The notes beneath the pieces were generated by a model. That model saw only the letters and a list, made by a program, of their open reading frames with translations. It was not told the origin of the DNA and made no database searches. A stretch of 64,000 bases of DNA, from contig JACDQD010000005.1 in NCBI GenBank assembly GCA_019843655.1, positions 719,271-783,270 on the forward strand, in the 5' to 3' direction. This DNA comes from Lethocerus indicus. Taxonomy: Eukaryota > Arthropoda > Insecta > Hemiptera > Belostomatidae. Positions 1-12,272 of the stretch are shown piece after piece. Each line of letters opens with the position of its first letter. Positions within the stretch are counted from its first letter, which is position 1. Made by a program: the position numbers and the translations under genes.

Positions 1-511
1 TTACACTTGCCCCTGAAACGGCGGGTTGAAAATCGAAAATTTAGGTTTTTCGAAAATTTTCTCAGATCGATCCCATATTCCACCCACAAGTGTCCCTAAG
101 TGAGTTACACTTGCCCCTAAAACGGCGGGTTGAAAATCGAAAATTTAGGTTTTTCGAAAATTTTCTCAGATCGATCCCATATTCCACCCACAAGTGTCCC
201 TAAGTGAGTTACACTTGCCCCTGAAACGGCGGGTTGAAAATCGAAAATTTAGGTTTTTCGAAAATTTTCTCAGATCGATCCCATATTCCACCCACAAGTG
301 TCCCTAAGTGAGTTACACTTGCCCCTGAAACGGCGGGTTGAAAATCGAAAATTTAGGTTTTTCGAAAATTTTCAGATCGATCCCATATTCCACCCACAAG
401 TGTCCCTAAGTGAGTTACACTTGCCCCTAAAACGGCGGGTTGAAAATCGAAAATTTAGGTTTTTCGAAAATTTTCTCAGATCGGTCCCATATTCCACCCA
501 CAAGTGTCCCA
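1..511. repeat. 104-bp tandem repeat, about 4.9 copies
   Basis: Units start at 1, 105, 209, 313 and 415. Each contains ACTTGCCCCTGAAACGGCGG, TTAGGTTTTTCGAAAATTTT and ATCCCATATTCCACCCAC. Copies are almost identical; one lacks two bases (CT near 372). The array runs off the left edge. Open frames here are repeat-derived. Confidence 0.95.
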
Positions 512-1435
512 ATTTTGAACTTAAAATAGAAAATCCGCCTTTTTGGGCTGATTTTAGGCCTAAAACCTCCTTTTTTGAGCCTAAAACGTCCTTTTCTGCT
601 GATTTTGGGTCAAAACCGCATTTTTGGTTCGATTTTAGGCCTAAACCGCCTTTTTGGCCGTTTTTGGGGGTAAAAACCCACCTTTTTGGGCCAATATTTG
701 TCTTAAAATCGCCTTCTTTTTGCCGATTTTGGCCAAAACCGTCTTTGGGCTTATTTTTTTGAGTCAAAACCTCTTTTTTCGGCTGATTTTGGGTGGAAAA
801 CCTTTTCTGTCCGATTTTAATAAAAAAACCTATTTTTGCCTTTTTGGGCTCACAAACCCCTTTTAGGCCTTTAAAACCGCCCTTGTGCCGATTTTGCCCT
901 AAAAACCCCCATTTTGGGAGGATTTTAAGTCCTAATACCCCCACTTTGGGCTAATTTGGTAAATTAAATGGGCTAAATTAGAAATTTGGGGCTAAAAACC
1001 CCCTTTTTTGACCGATTTTTGGGCTAAAAACCGCCTATTTAGGCCTTTTTTGGGCCGAAAAACCGCATTTTGGGCCGATTTTGAGCCTAAAAACCCCCTT
1101 TTTTGGTCATTAAAATGCCTTTTTGGGTCGATTTAGGGCGTCGAAACGCCCTTTTTTCCGATTTTGGGGCTATAACTTCCTTTTTGGGCCGATTTTGGTT
1201 TGAAAACCGCTATTTGGGGCAGATTTAGGGTTTAAAAACCACCTTGTTGTGCCTAAAAACCGCCTTTTTAGGTTGACTCTAGGCCCCAAAACTGCCTTCT
1301 TGGGCCGATTTTGGGCCTTAAAGCCCACTTTGTGGCCGATTGTGCGCGTAAAAACCGCATTTTCGGGCCAATATTTCTCCTAAAAACAGCATTTCGGTGC
1401 CTATTTTGACCTAAAAACCACAGTCAGTAAACAGG
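512..1435. repeat. About 33-bp degenerate tandem array, block 1
   Basis: Repeats of roughly GCCTAAAAACCGCC then TTTTTGGGCCGATTTTGG, with frequent length changes in the A, C, G and T runs. Starts where the 104-bp array stops. Confidence 0.9.
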
Positions 1436-1440
1436 GAGAC

Positions 1441-1545
1441 GACACTTGCCCGCGGTTCAAGGGTCAAGTGTAACTAACTCACTTTGGTACACTTCTTGGT
1501 GGAATATGGGATCGATCTGGATAAATTTTCGAAAAACCTGTCCCC
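1441..1545 (-). repeat. Inverted, degenerate copy of the 104-bp repeat
   Basis: GGTGGAATATGGGATCGATC at about 1498 and ATTTTCGAAAAACCT after it are the reverse complement of the unit at 1-511. The 33-bp block 512-1435 is thus bracketed by opposed copies. Confidence 0.8.
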
Positions 1546-1925
1546 CGTCTACTCCGATATCTTGCGTCCCTGTCTGAGTGGCCCGCGACGCTGCTACTGA
1601 AGATGGCTTCAGTATGAAGACAAACCGGCGGATATCATCAGCCTGGGACCAAGGTACGGGAGGAATAATGACCGTTGAATACTGAAAGTGAATGCGGCGG
1701 CGGCTCTCTCTAATGAGAGTCGTCATTGTTCCAGTTTTGGACCGTCGTTGTCTCTCTCTCTGTCGAGTGTGGCGAGATCTAACGAGCTGTCGACCAACTA
1801 CGAGTTGTTGGGGGAACAATATAGAGGTCGCCACCTTCCAAACACACCTAACAGGGAACTTCCTCTTTTCTTTTATGAATGTCGGGAGCATTGTTTTTCA
1901 AATCTGTTTAACTGGAGGACAATAA
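1546..1925. other. Spacer of unique-looking sequence between arrays
   Basis: Holds no recognised gene. CTACTGAAGATGGCTTCAG near 1594 resembles the arm of the foldback family found elsewhere, and CTCTCTCTCTCTGT occurs near 1750. Several overlapping short open frames show no family features. Confidence 0.5.
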
Positions 1926-3575
1926 GTTTTTAGGTTTTTCGAAAATTTTTCCAAATTTTCCGTATAAAAACCGCCTTTTTAGGCCGATATTTGCCCTAAA
2001 AACCGCTATAGTGGGCCGATTTTTTAATCTAAAAACCGCCTTTTTGGGCCGGTTTTGGGCCTAAAAACCGCCTTTTTGGGCCGATTTTGGGCCTAAAAAC
2101 CACCATTTTGGGACGATTTTAGACCTAAAACCGCCTTTGTGGGTCGATTTTGGACCTAAAATCCGCCTTTTTGGGCCGATTTTAGGCCTAAAAAACGCCT
2201 ATAATACAGCCGTATTAAATATTAATCTGTCAATTAGCGATAATTCTGATGGAGTAATCGAAAATTTAGGTTTTCCGAAAATTATTCCAAATTTTGCGTA
2301 TGAAAACCGCCTTTTAGGGCCGATATTTGCCCTGAAAACCACCATATTGGGCCAATTTTTGGTCTAAAAACCGCCTTTTTGGGCCTAAAAACTCCCTTTT
2401 TGGGACGATTTTAAGGCTAAAAAACTCCCTTTTTGGGCCGATTTTGGGTCAATAAAACGCTTTCTTGGGACGATTTTAAGCCTAAAAATCCCCATTTTGG
2501 GCCTAAAAACCACCTTTTTGGGCCGATTTTCGACCTAAAAATACCATTTTTGGGCCCATTTTTCGCCTAAAAACCCCATTCTTGTGCCTAGAAACCGCCT
2601 TTTTGGGCCGATTTTTGGCCTGAAAACCCCAATTTTGGGTGTATACTGCGCCTAAAAACCCCATTTTCGGGCCTAAAAACCACCTTTTTGGGCCGATTTT
2701 AGACCTAAAAACCACCTTTTTGGGACGATTTTAGACCTAAAACCGCCTTTGTGGGCAGATTTTAGGTCTAAAAACCGCCTAAAATACAGCCGTATAAAAT
2801 ATTAATCTGTCAATTAGCGATAATTGAATAAATTCCAAATTTTGCGTATAAAACCGCCTTTTGGGCCGATATTTGTCCTAAAAACCGCCGTATTGGGCCG
2901 ATTTTGGTCTAAAACCCCCTTTTTCAGGTCGATTTGTGCTCCAAAGCCCCTTCTTGGGACGATTTTAAGCCTAAAACTCCCTTTTGGTCCGATTTCCTAA
3001 AACTTTTTCGGGGGTCATTTTTTGGACTGATATTTGTCCTAAAACCGCCGTATTGGGCCGATTTTTGGTCTAAAACCTTTTTCAGGTCGATCCTTTTGAC
3101 GATTTTAAATAAAACTCCGATAGCCTAAAAACCCCTTTTTCGAACGATTTTGGGTCATAAAACCGCCTTTTGATTTTGGCCTTTTGGTCTAAAACCCCCT
3201 TTTCAGATTTGAAAAGCCCCTTTTTGGGACGATTTTAAAACTCCTTTTGGTCGATTTTGCCCCCCTAAATTTTAGGTCATTAAAACCGCCTTTTGGACTG
3301 CCGCCGATTTTTGGTCTAAAACCCCCTTTTCAGGTCGATTTGTGGTAAAAGCCCCTTCTTGGGACGATTTTAAGCCTAAAAACTCCCTTTTTGGTCCGAT
3401 TTTGGGCCTAAAAACCCCCTTTTTCGAACGATTTTGGGTCATAAAACCGCCTTTTTGGACTGATTTTTGCCCTAAAAACTGCCGTATTGGTGGGCCGATT
3501 TTTGGTCTAAAGACCGTCTTTTTTTCAGCCTAAAATACAGCCGTATAAAATATTAATCTTTCAATTAGCGATAAT
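1926..3575. repeat. About 33-bp array, block 2, with an interspersed 38-bp motif
   Basis: Continues the GCCTAAAAACCGCC / TTTTTGGGCCGATTTTGG array. Three times (about 2206-2243, 2787-2825, 3536-3575) it is interrupted by ACAGCCGTATAAAATATTAA followed by TCAATTAGCGATAAT, giving a higher-order period of about 580-750 bp. Confidence 0.88.
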
Positions 3576-4009
3576 AGTCTGTAAGTTTAGTTTCGTTTCC
3601 CGACATGTTTGATTCTTGGCTAGGGATGTGATGACGCTAAAGTGATAGATTTTGTATATGTGTGTACCAAAAGTACCCAAATGTGCTGCTTCAACTTTCA
3701 AGTTGGGAATCTGAAAAACAGATTTTCACTCTGAAAATCGTAGAATCGATAAGTTTAGAGGCGAAAAGTTTTCAAATTTCTGCTGTTCCTCTAACAGAAG
3801 ATTGTTATTCGACGCAGGTATGCGGACGTCGCGACGCGTCGCTTACGTCACATCCTCTGTATATATGTCTCGTCTCTTATCTGCCATTCTTCTGTATATA
3901 TGAAATAAAACTCCCGTTCAAATTCGGTTATTAATTAATTATTAATCGCAATTAGTTGTGCCTAAACGCGCTTATATTCTTAATGTCTTCGTGTGATTGT
4001 GCAGTATAA
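3576..4009. other. Unassigned upstream sequence
   Basis: No repeat or gene recognised. A 90-codon open frame at 3662-3934 has no family signature. Confidence 0.4.
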
Positions 4010-4505
4010 AAACGTTACCCTAGATTTGGCGTGTTTCAATCTCCTCTCGCCGTTTTTTCGGACTTTTATTCGGTCTCGTCTTCAGTAGCGCGGTGTCAGT
4101 CACTTTCGGCCCCTTTGGACGTTTTCCATGTGGGCCGTCCTCACTGCCACTGCACCGTGTTGTCACTGTCACTCGTACTGTAGTCGCAGTTGAAGTGACT
4201 AACAACACGGCGCTACTGAAGATGGCGAGAAACCGATCAGGCAAAAGTACCGAACCGGCGAAAGGAGACAGAAGCAATATAACAAAAGTTACCCTAGATT
4301 TGGCGTGTTTCAATCTCCTCTCGCCGTTTTTTCGGACTTTTCTTCGGTCCCGTCTTCAGTAGCGGTGTGTATTATAGCCACTTTCGGCACTCTGGATGTT
4401 TTCTGGCCATCCTCCTCACTGTCACTGTATCGCATTGTACAGTGGCAGACAACCGCCACTGTGAGGGTACACCGCTACTGAAGACGGCGAGCGGCCGCGA
4501 ATCCG
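4010..4505. mobile_element. Foldback (long inverted repeat) MITE family, two units
   Basis: Left arms with CTTCAGTAGCG (4079, 4355) and right arms with CTACTGAAGATGGCG (4212) and CTACTGAAGACGGCG (4473). CGTTACCCTAGATTTGGCGT and the following 45 bp occur at 4012 and again at 4287, so one unit partly repeats the other. Confidence 0.8.
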
Positions 4506-5297
4506 GTCCCCGGCGGACCACAAAACCGGTTATGTTGAATTGAAAAGTTGAAAATGTTAGGTAGATTCCGACGTTTCGGTGTAACTCTACTCACTGTAGT
4601 TGTTGGTAGTGTTACGTGTCCCCACCCCGTCCCAACCCCGTTTACCCTCCGATTGACGGGGGTGGTGGGGGGTTGGTTGGTCGGCGGTCACGTGATTCAG
4701 AGCCGCCGCCCCCTCCCCCCCACCCCTATCCAGTCCTCTCAGTATAACCGGCGCCGTCGGCGGTCGTGGAACATCATCCCCTCCCCCCCTACTTTAGACA
4801 GCACTTTACACCTACACAGCTAGCACTGTAATACTTGAAATTCACCGGTGTCCCCATCCGTGTCCGAGCATAGTTGTTCAGTGTGTGCACCGTTCGAAAA
4901 CTACCCCTAACCCCCGTTATATCGATTTTAAAACCCCCTCCCCAACCCCCGAACACGGTCATATTTCAGTCAGTGTCTCAACCTAAATCGTGTGTGCGTT
5001 TTTAAATTTCGATCGAATATTTCCTACCCCGTAATTTTCCAGGACAGTGCAACGGGTGGGTGGGCGGGTGGGGGGTGGGTTGACTGATCGATTTATATAT
5101 ATATATATACGCATAATCGAGCCGGGAAAAACCCCCCCAACGATCGAAAACTTACCCGGCGGTTATAACACAGTGTTCGACGTTTCCTTGGTGTTTTTCC
5201 TTTAATTTTTCCGCACCCTCGAATAATATTACCACTCATATACGTACGTATATATCGTCTAACCGGCGACAGTTGGACGGGGGTGGGCGTTCACGGG

Positions 5298-5351
<54 letters not shown>

Positions 5352-5429
5352 TAGCGAATCGAAAAATAGTTTTCGACCGATTGTAGTAGTGCGTTAACTT
5401 AACCGTCGGTTTTCGATGAACCGGAAGTT
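4506..5429. other. Unassigned, with C-rich runs and an (AT)n tract
   Basis: Contains G/C homopolymer runs (4620-4740, 5050-5080) and a perfect (AT)n microsatellite at 5301-5344 with an interrupted tail to 5354. Nothing gene-like was recognised. Confidence 0.5.
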
Positions 5430-6925
5430 TTTTCGATCCCCTCGTTTTCGATACTGGAAACCGGTCGCGGTCCTATTTTCAATCGAAGTGTTTTAAAAAT
5501 TATTATTTTGTCGATTTTTCACAATTCCATCGTCGAACTGACCAGCGGAACTGTCTGCGGTTCCGGTTTCTGAGAAAAAGGTTTTTCCACCCCCCCCCCC
5601 CTGAACCAGAGACTTAGATCCTGCATCGGGTTTAAACACTTCGACTTATTGTCCAATATAAAGTGGTTTAAACGTAAACGAATTGGTGTTCATAATTTTT
5701 AAGGGTTCTCAATAAGAATCGCGGGGTTTTTCGACCGATTGGGGTAACAGAAAAAAAAAAAACACCCCTCGTCAATCGAATTTCAATTGGTTTTTTCGAC
5801 TTTTCGTAATTTCGCAGTTTCTGAAAAAAAAAAAAAAGGTTTACCCCCCTCGACCCGAACCTGATAGATGTACGTATTGGATCTTAAAACGGTTTTAAAC
5901 ATTTCGACATATTGTGCTGTAAATTGGTGTCCGTAATCACGAAGGGTTCAACAAGAATCGCGAGAAAAAAAAATCACCCCTCCTCGGTCTTCGATACTGA
6001 AACCGGTTGCGGTCGGTTTTTCAATCGAGGTTTCCGAGAAAAAAGGTTTCCCTTCGATTGAATCGGGTTTTAGACGCTTCGACGTATTGTTCGGTAAATT
6101 GGTTTAAACGTAAACGAAGGGGTTCAACAGGAAGAAGAATCGAAGAAGGTTTTCGACAGGTTCGAATAAGGGAAAGAAGAAAAAAAAAACACCCCTCGTT
6201 TTCTCGATACTGAAACCGGTTGTTGGGACGACTTCGCCCCCAATAGAAACTGTTCTCAGTCGAAGTGTTTCAATTGGTTTTTCGTAATTTGGCAGTCGTC
6301 GTTAAACTGATCAGCAGAACTGTCCGTCAAATAATCGAAACACGGAACCGGTTTCTGAGCAAAAGGTTTCCCCTCTGAACCCGAACCGGAGACACTTAGA
6401 TCTTACGTCGGTTTTAAACACTTCGACGTATTGTCCAAAGTGAAGTGGTTTAAACGTTTCGAAGGGTTTTTTTTCGAGAGGTTTTTCGACGAGATTGGGG
6501 GTGAAGGAAAACACCCCTCGGTCTACGATACTGAAACCGGTTGCGGTCCGTTTTTCAATCGAATTTCAATTACTTTTTGGACTTTACGTAATTTCTCGCT
6601 GGTCCGTCACGTGCCGGTGAAATAATCGAAACCCTGAACCGGTTTCTGTGCAAAAGGTTTCCCCCTCTGAACCTGAACCTGAGACTTAGATCCTATACCG
6701 GGGTTTAAAAAAACAGTGTTTTATAATCGGTTTTTCGATTTCTGTCGTAATTTCCCAATCGTCGTTAGACCGAACTTGGGAGAACTTTGTCGGCGGAACG
6801 CGCCGGGAAATAACCGAAACCGGGTCCAGTTTTCGAAAAGGTTTTCCATCCCCCGTCAACCCGAACCTTTTAAACACTTCGACGGTATACCGAAACTTTC
6901 GTTAGATCTTGTTTAATTTTTTCTT
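5430..6925. repeat. About 250-bp degenerate tandem repeat, roughly six copies
   Basis: Recurring elements are GATACTGAAACCGGTTGCGG (5452 variant, 5994, 6208 variant, 6528), AACACTTCGACGTATTGTCC, GTGGTTTAAACG and AAAAACACCCCTCG. Homopolymer length varies strongly between copies. Open frames here are repeat-derived. Confidence 0.8.
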
Positions 6926-7160
6926 TTTTTTTCTTTTTATGTATGCGGCGAATCGAAAAATACTTGCGAAACGAACAACCCTCCGTCCTCCACAACCCCC
7001 ACACGCCCCCGGGCGCGCCTGTCTTTAAAATTTTATTTTAATTTCTGAATCGTCCCAACGGTAGAGTGCGTATTTTTCGCCCGCTGACATGTGACTCTAG
7101 GGGTAGTTTTTGGGGTTTTTGAAGGGCGTGTGTGTTTCTCCTCCCTTCGACGATCGGTCG

Positions 7161-7193
<33 letters not shown>

Positions 7194-8035
7194 TAGGGGG
7201 TATCGATTCGTCCCAGATAAGAGAGTAACCCCCCTCCGGGTGGCGGCTCTCAAAGACCGCCCCCCGGCTTGATTCTCATTAAAAACGGTCTTTGAAAAGA
7301 GGAAAAAAAAATGAAAAAAATTTAAATGTCGAGGACTGGCATTTCGCCTGTCGGCCAGTCAAAGACCCTCCTTCAGTGACGGGGGCGGAGAGGAGGGGAG
7401 TGCGCCCGCCTTTGAACTCAGTGCCTTTTTAGATGCCGCCTATTAGCAGCCTGTACAGAAAAACGGCCTTATTATCGTAGATATAGATTTATTTATTTTT
7501 TTGCCAAAAAATATATATATATATATATATTCCGCTTTAAGAAGCTCTGAGACCGGCGGGGAACTTCTTCAGAGGACAAGCTCTGATGTTGAACAGGATA
7601 TTGTGGCCTGGTGGGGGTAGGCAAACAAACAGATTGACGATAAAACGGCTTATTTAATATATTATTATAGGCTTCTGTGTTTTCGCTATTTGAAATACCT
7701 CGAACTATCCAAACGACCCCCCACCCAAAAAACAAAATTCTCCCCCCCTCCCCTAATTCGAGCATCGTGTGCGCCCACACAGTTTTATATCGATTTTTTG
7801 AAATCGGCTGGGATAAAATTGATAAGAGATAACAGTGTGTGTGTGTGTGTGAGTGTCTGTTTCTATGTGATATGTGGGAAGGTGGTGGCGGTGGTGGTGG
7901 TGGTTACCTGTTGCCAACAATCACAGAAGACGTAACATGCTGCTGTTTCTACTATCAGCGATTGCCGCAAACAGCAACAGCAACAGCAGCATCATCAGCC
8001 CCACGCCTATCAGTTGGTAATTATAAGGGGGTTTC
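6926..8035. other. Unassigned upstream sequence with microsatellites
   Basis: Contains (CA)n-(GA)n at 7161-7193, (AT)n at 7510-7530, (GT)n at 7836-7852 and a GGT-rich stretch near 7880-7905. No gene recognised; no Patronin exon is visible. Confidence 0.45.
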
Positions 8036-8195
8036 GCGGTGTTTCGGCCGTTCGCCGTCTTCAGTAGCGGCCGCTACTGGACACTCGGACGGGCGGCAGG
8101 ACGCGAGCAGGTCACGTGACATGTCCCACCCACCCCACCCCCCTCCCACGACCCCCGATAAAATGCTACTGAAGATGGCGGACCGCGAGATACTT
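8036..8195. mobile_element. Short foldback MITE copy
   Basis: CGGCCGTTCGCCGTCTTCAG (about 8045) and CTACTGAAGATGGCGGACCG (8165) form the opposed arms, about 100 bp apart, around a C-rich centre. Confidence 0.75.
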
Positions 8196-8483
8196 TTCAC
8201 AGGAAATATACATCATGAAACGGAAGACGAACTTACCCCATTGAATTAAGTCTGTTACGCCTGCAAATGTATTTCCTACATTATACTATTTATTTCAGAA
8301 TACAGTCGGGATGTGTATCAGGCCTCTCGAAGATTTATTGGTATTCCCATTAAATTTTTTAAAAAAAAATCGATTTATATTACGCTGTTTTAGGCGAGAA
8401 ATATTATTCCTCCAAAATGCTCCAGGATCGAAAACACAATTTATTTCCACTGTCTAGATTTCGCGCTATAAAATATAAAACCG

Positions 8484-8534
<51 letters not shown>

Positions 8535-8924
8535 TATTTATATCGGAGAAAAACACGTTAGAAAGGTATAATAGTGTTTCAATAGAAAAATATTTAAAAA
8601 TTGGAAAACTCACGTTACAGTATCTGTCAATTAGCAATAGGTACTTTGGGATTAGTTTAATATTATTTATACGCAAAATTATATTGTTCTGTATTCATAC
8701 TTTGTGCAACTGTAAGAAGCAATTTCTAGTTTTAAAATATTCTACAACTGGCCGGAAATTATTTCCTACACGTGTCGTAGGGACTGGATGTGGATCTCCT
8801 CAAGTTTAATATATTTAATTATATGTTAAATTATGTATCGATACGTCTCCTCTAATGATTGTATAGGGCGCAGGCCTAATGACACTGATTTGAAAAAAAT
8901 ATTATTCCACTTGACAATAACTGT
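8196..8924. other. AT-rich unassigned sequence
   Basis: Contains a pure (TA)n run at 8487-8531. Open frames across it are microsatellite artefacts. Confidence 0.45.
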
Positions 8925-9445
8925 TTTGTGGTCTGCCAGGGGTTGGAAAGGGCGTAGATTTCGTGCGGTTCTGTCTTTTGCTGGACCGGTTTGTCGGCCG
9001 CTCGCCGTCTTCAGTAGCCGCGGTGTTGTTGAGTCACTTTTGTGGACGCGTTTTTGTGCCGGCATCCTCACTTGTACTGACACGACGAACGGACAACCGC
9101 CACAGTGCAATGCCGAAAAAAAACCAATTCCGAAGTGGCGAAAGTGACTAACACAGCGCTACTGAAGACGGGGCGAGCGGCCGCGAAAGAGCGGGGACAG
9201 GCGGGAGAGGAGACAGAAAAACACGAAATCCGCGGTATAACTCATTTGTATTGCACATTTTGCGCTACATTTCCGTCTCCTGGTTTCGGCCGCCCGCCAT
9301 CTTCAGTAGCGGTGTTGTTAGTCACTTTCGATTTGGTTTTTCGGTCATCCCCACTACTCACTGTCACTGTCACTCGTATCCCCTCCAAAGTGCCCCAACA
9401 GTGGCTAACAACACCGCGCTACTGAAGACGGCGAACAGCGGAAAC
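8925..9445. mobile_element. Foldback MITE, two adjoining units
   Basis: The left end GTTTTGTGGTCTGCCAGGGG (8922) matches the outer end of the family seen at 18700 and 33655. Arms are CTTCAGTAGCC (9009), CTACTGAAGACGGGGCG (9160), CTTCAGTAGCGG (9300) and CTACTGAAGACGGCG (9418). Confidence 0.82.
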
Positions 9446-9789
9446 CGGTCCGCCGAATTTCCGGGAATTGAATCCTCCATTGAGGCACGGTATATATGAT
9501 GTGTTCAGTATACTAAGATTTAGTCCGAAAGACTAATATTTCAGTATAAAAGAGGCCTGAAAAGGAAGTGTGAAAGCACAATCTAAATTATATAAAATTG
9601 AAAAAAAAAACTACAAAAAATTGGTAAATAACCCAGTTGGGTCATCCTCCGTTACGATCTCTATATGCTTTTATGACACAAATGTCTCTGATTTTGTATT
9701 TGTTACTGTTGTGGCAATAGTATAGCCGGTGGTTGTTTTCTTCGATAATGATAAAAATATTTAATTTATTTTTTTTCAATTTTGTCCAG
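9446..9789. other. Sequence upstream of the first recognised exon
   Basis: AT-rich, ending in the T-rich acceptor tract TTTTTTTTCAATTTTGTCCAG. This is intron, since 9790 opens in the middle of a conserved domain. Confidence 0.6.
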
Positions 9790-9885
9790 GCGAAGCAGAG
9801 AGCGACGATAAAATGGATACTCTCGAAGGCTTTCAACAACCGTGTGCCGGACAACCTCCAGGAGCCCTTCTACAAGGACCACGAG
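9790..9885 (+). CDS. Patronin: Patronin exon 1 of window: start of CH domain
   Basis: Encodes 32 residues beginning AKQRATIKWILSKAFNNRVP and ending in EPFYKDHE, the hallmark start of the CAMSAP CH domain. The acceptor is TTTTGTCCAG before 9790 and the donor GTCAGG follows 9885. Both junctions are phase 0. The upstream exon was not found, so the protein start is unknown. Confidence 0.95.
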
Positions 9886-11567
9886 GTCAGGTTCCAACCG
9901 GCTTTATTATTATTGTGTTAAGGTCTAGGTACCCAATAGTACCTGTACAATAATTACGGCAACTTCCCGCCTTTAATTATAATTTGACAAAATATATAGT
10001 AGGAACTGATTTTTGAAAGAAGCAAAATTCAAATGTGACAGTTTGACAAATGTCGTGACCGCAACGATTTTGATGTGTTCATGAACGAAAGCCGGAAAAA
10101 ATCAAAAATTATTTGACACAATTCGATAAACGTAATACGGCGATAACTGTTCGCTTTTGAAATAAAAGTGAAAAACCAATTTGAAAAATAAATAGTGTAG
10201 TATAACTTTCCCCTGTTTAAGTTCATGGCGTTGTAATTTGTGGTACAGTATCGTACGTAAAGTATTCGTTAAAAATGAATTACGGAAATTTAATTTAAAG
10301 AAGAAACGATTCGACAGAAAATATTTCACTCGACAATAATTCTAAATAGAATATTTTATTTGAACTAATTCGACAATTTAATATTAAAATGAATAAACAT
10401 AAAATTAATTTAGAAAAGAAACAATTTTTCTTACAGCAATCGTTACAACAGTAACGATTCGATAAAAGTTGTTTAATTTCCATTAAAGTCCCGTATCATA
10501 AAATGAAAAATAAGTTCTTTGATAGAATAATAAAATGACAAATATTTTATATTAAAAAAGGAACGGAAATATATTTTACTCGAACTAATTTGACAGACGA
10601 TGTCACGGTAACAATTTTAAATGAATTATAAAAGAAAAATAGTTTACAAAAAATATTTTAGAACTAATAACAGTAACGATTCGATAAAAGTTGTTTAATT
10701 TCCATTTAAGTTTAAAACTGAAAAATAAGTCCTCGAACTAATTTGACAGACATGTCACGGTAACAATTTTAAATGAATATTCGTAAAAGTTGTTTAATTT
10801 CCATTTAAGAAAAATAAGTTCATTGACAGAATAATAAAATTGACAAATATTTTATATTAAAAGGGACAGGAAATATATTTTACTCGAACTAATTTGAACT
10901 AATAACAGTAACAAGTTCCATATCATAAACTAAAAAATAAGTTCGTTGGCGTATTAATAAAATGACAACAATTTTATGTTAAAAAAGGAATGGGAAAATA
11001 TTATTTAAAAAAATTATTTGGTACGATAACAATCGACACTAAAAGTATTTTTTTAAAACCATTGTTACACTCTTTTTTTTTGGATGTAAAGACAGACACT
11101 GCCTTAATTTTAATCTATTTATTTATCAGTTACATTATGTATCGATCTGTTCTGTATTGTAGTAGTACTAACGGCTGATTTAACTGTATTTAGGATCAGG
11201 AACACCTGAAGCCGCAGTTGGTCCACTATTTGGCGAACGCGGAGCTCTACTGCCTCGCGCTTTCCAACATCTATTCGGACCCAAATTACAACAACCTGAA
11301 CCACCAGGGCGTCCTGCAGGCGCTCGCCAGGAAGGGCGTCTACATATCCGATCCGATCATCACTGAGACCACACTGATACAGACGACGCCCATTAAACTG
11401 GTCTCTCTTATCTCTCTCTCTCTGCCACCCGCCCATATATACACACACATATACATAAATATATTAGGGGTACACAAAAGTAATCGACATTTTGACTACG
11501 GAATTCGTTGTATTTCGCTAAAAAAAGGAACTATATTCACAGATATTATTTCCGGCGAATTTTCGAT

Positions 11568-11646
<79 letters not shown>

Positions 11647-12238
11647 CTCTCTCCGAACTCCCTGCAGATCGACTTATCGGTCTAAACTAAACAATTGAGT
11701 ATTCTTCTCAGAACTCCCCAAGACTTGTCGATTACTTTTGGCTACGCCTGATATATTGGGTCGACGACTGAGTAATTGCGGAATGCCCGATTTCTAAGTC
11801 GCGTACATTTTCTTGGGATAAGTCGTAGACGGTTTCGATATAAGATACATTTTCGCTTCTCTCAATCCAATCGATGACAGCGCTTACCGGTCATCGACCT
11901 CCACAACCTTTCAAATGAAAAATCTCCGGACCGAAATTTTTTCCATTTTTTAAGGCGTCATCACAGCGACGACTTTTTTATGAGCCCGGAGAAAGCCGTT
12001 AACAAAAATAATAAAAAGCGAAATGTGACGAAACGCTCGCTTCGGTTCGTGTTTTACACCTTTTTATACGCACACAGACAATCGACGGTCGATGTAATTT
12101 CGATACCGAATGTTTCACAGAAAGGACCAAATAATAACGTATCGAAGAATCTTATCCGTGCAAAGATGTACTGATACTTAAAAATATGTACAATGCCACT
12201 TGTTGTTGGTGAATTCCGTAATTACTTAGTTGTCCCCA

Positions 12239-12272
<34 letters not shown>

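Noticed and set aside
4020..4362. Opposed open frames of about 90 codons
   Set aside because: Both are translations of foldback element arms.
5301..5354. AT tract as a promoter or origin signal
   Set aside because: Pure (AT)n microsatellite like many others in the window; no associated transcript start evidence.
1..9789. First coding exon of Patronin
   Set aside because: Looked for the family sequence preceding AKQRA and for an ATG exon with a fitting donor; none was convincing among the arrays and MITEs.
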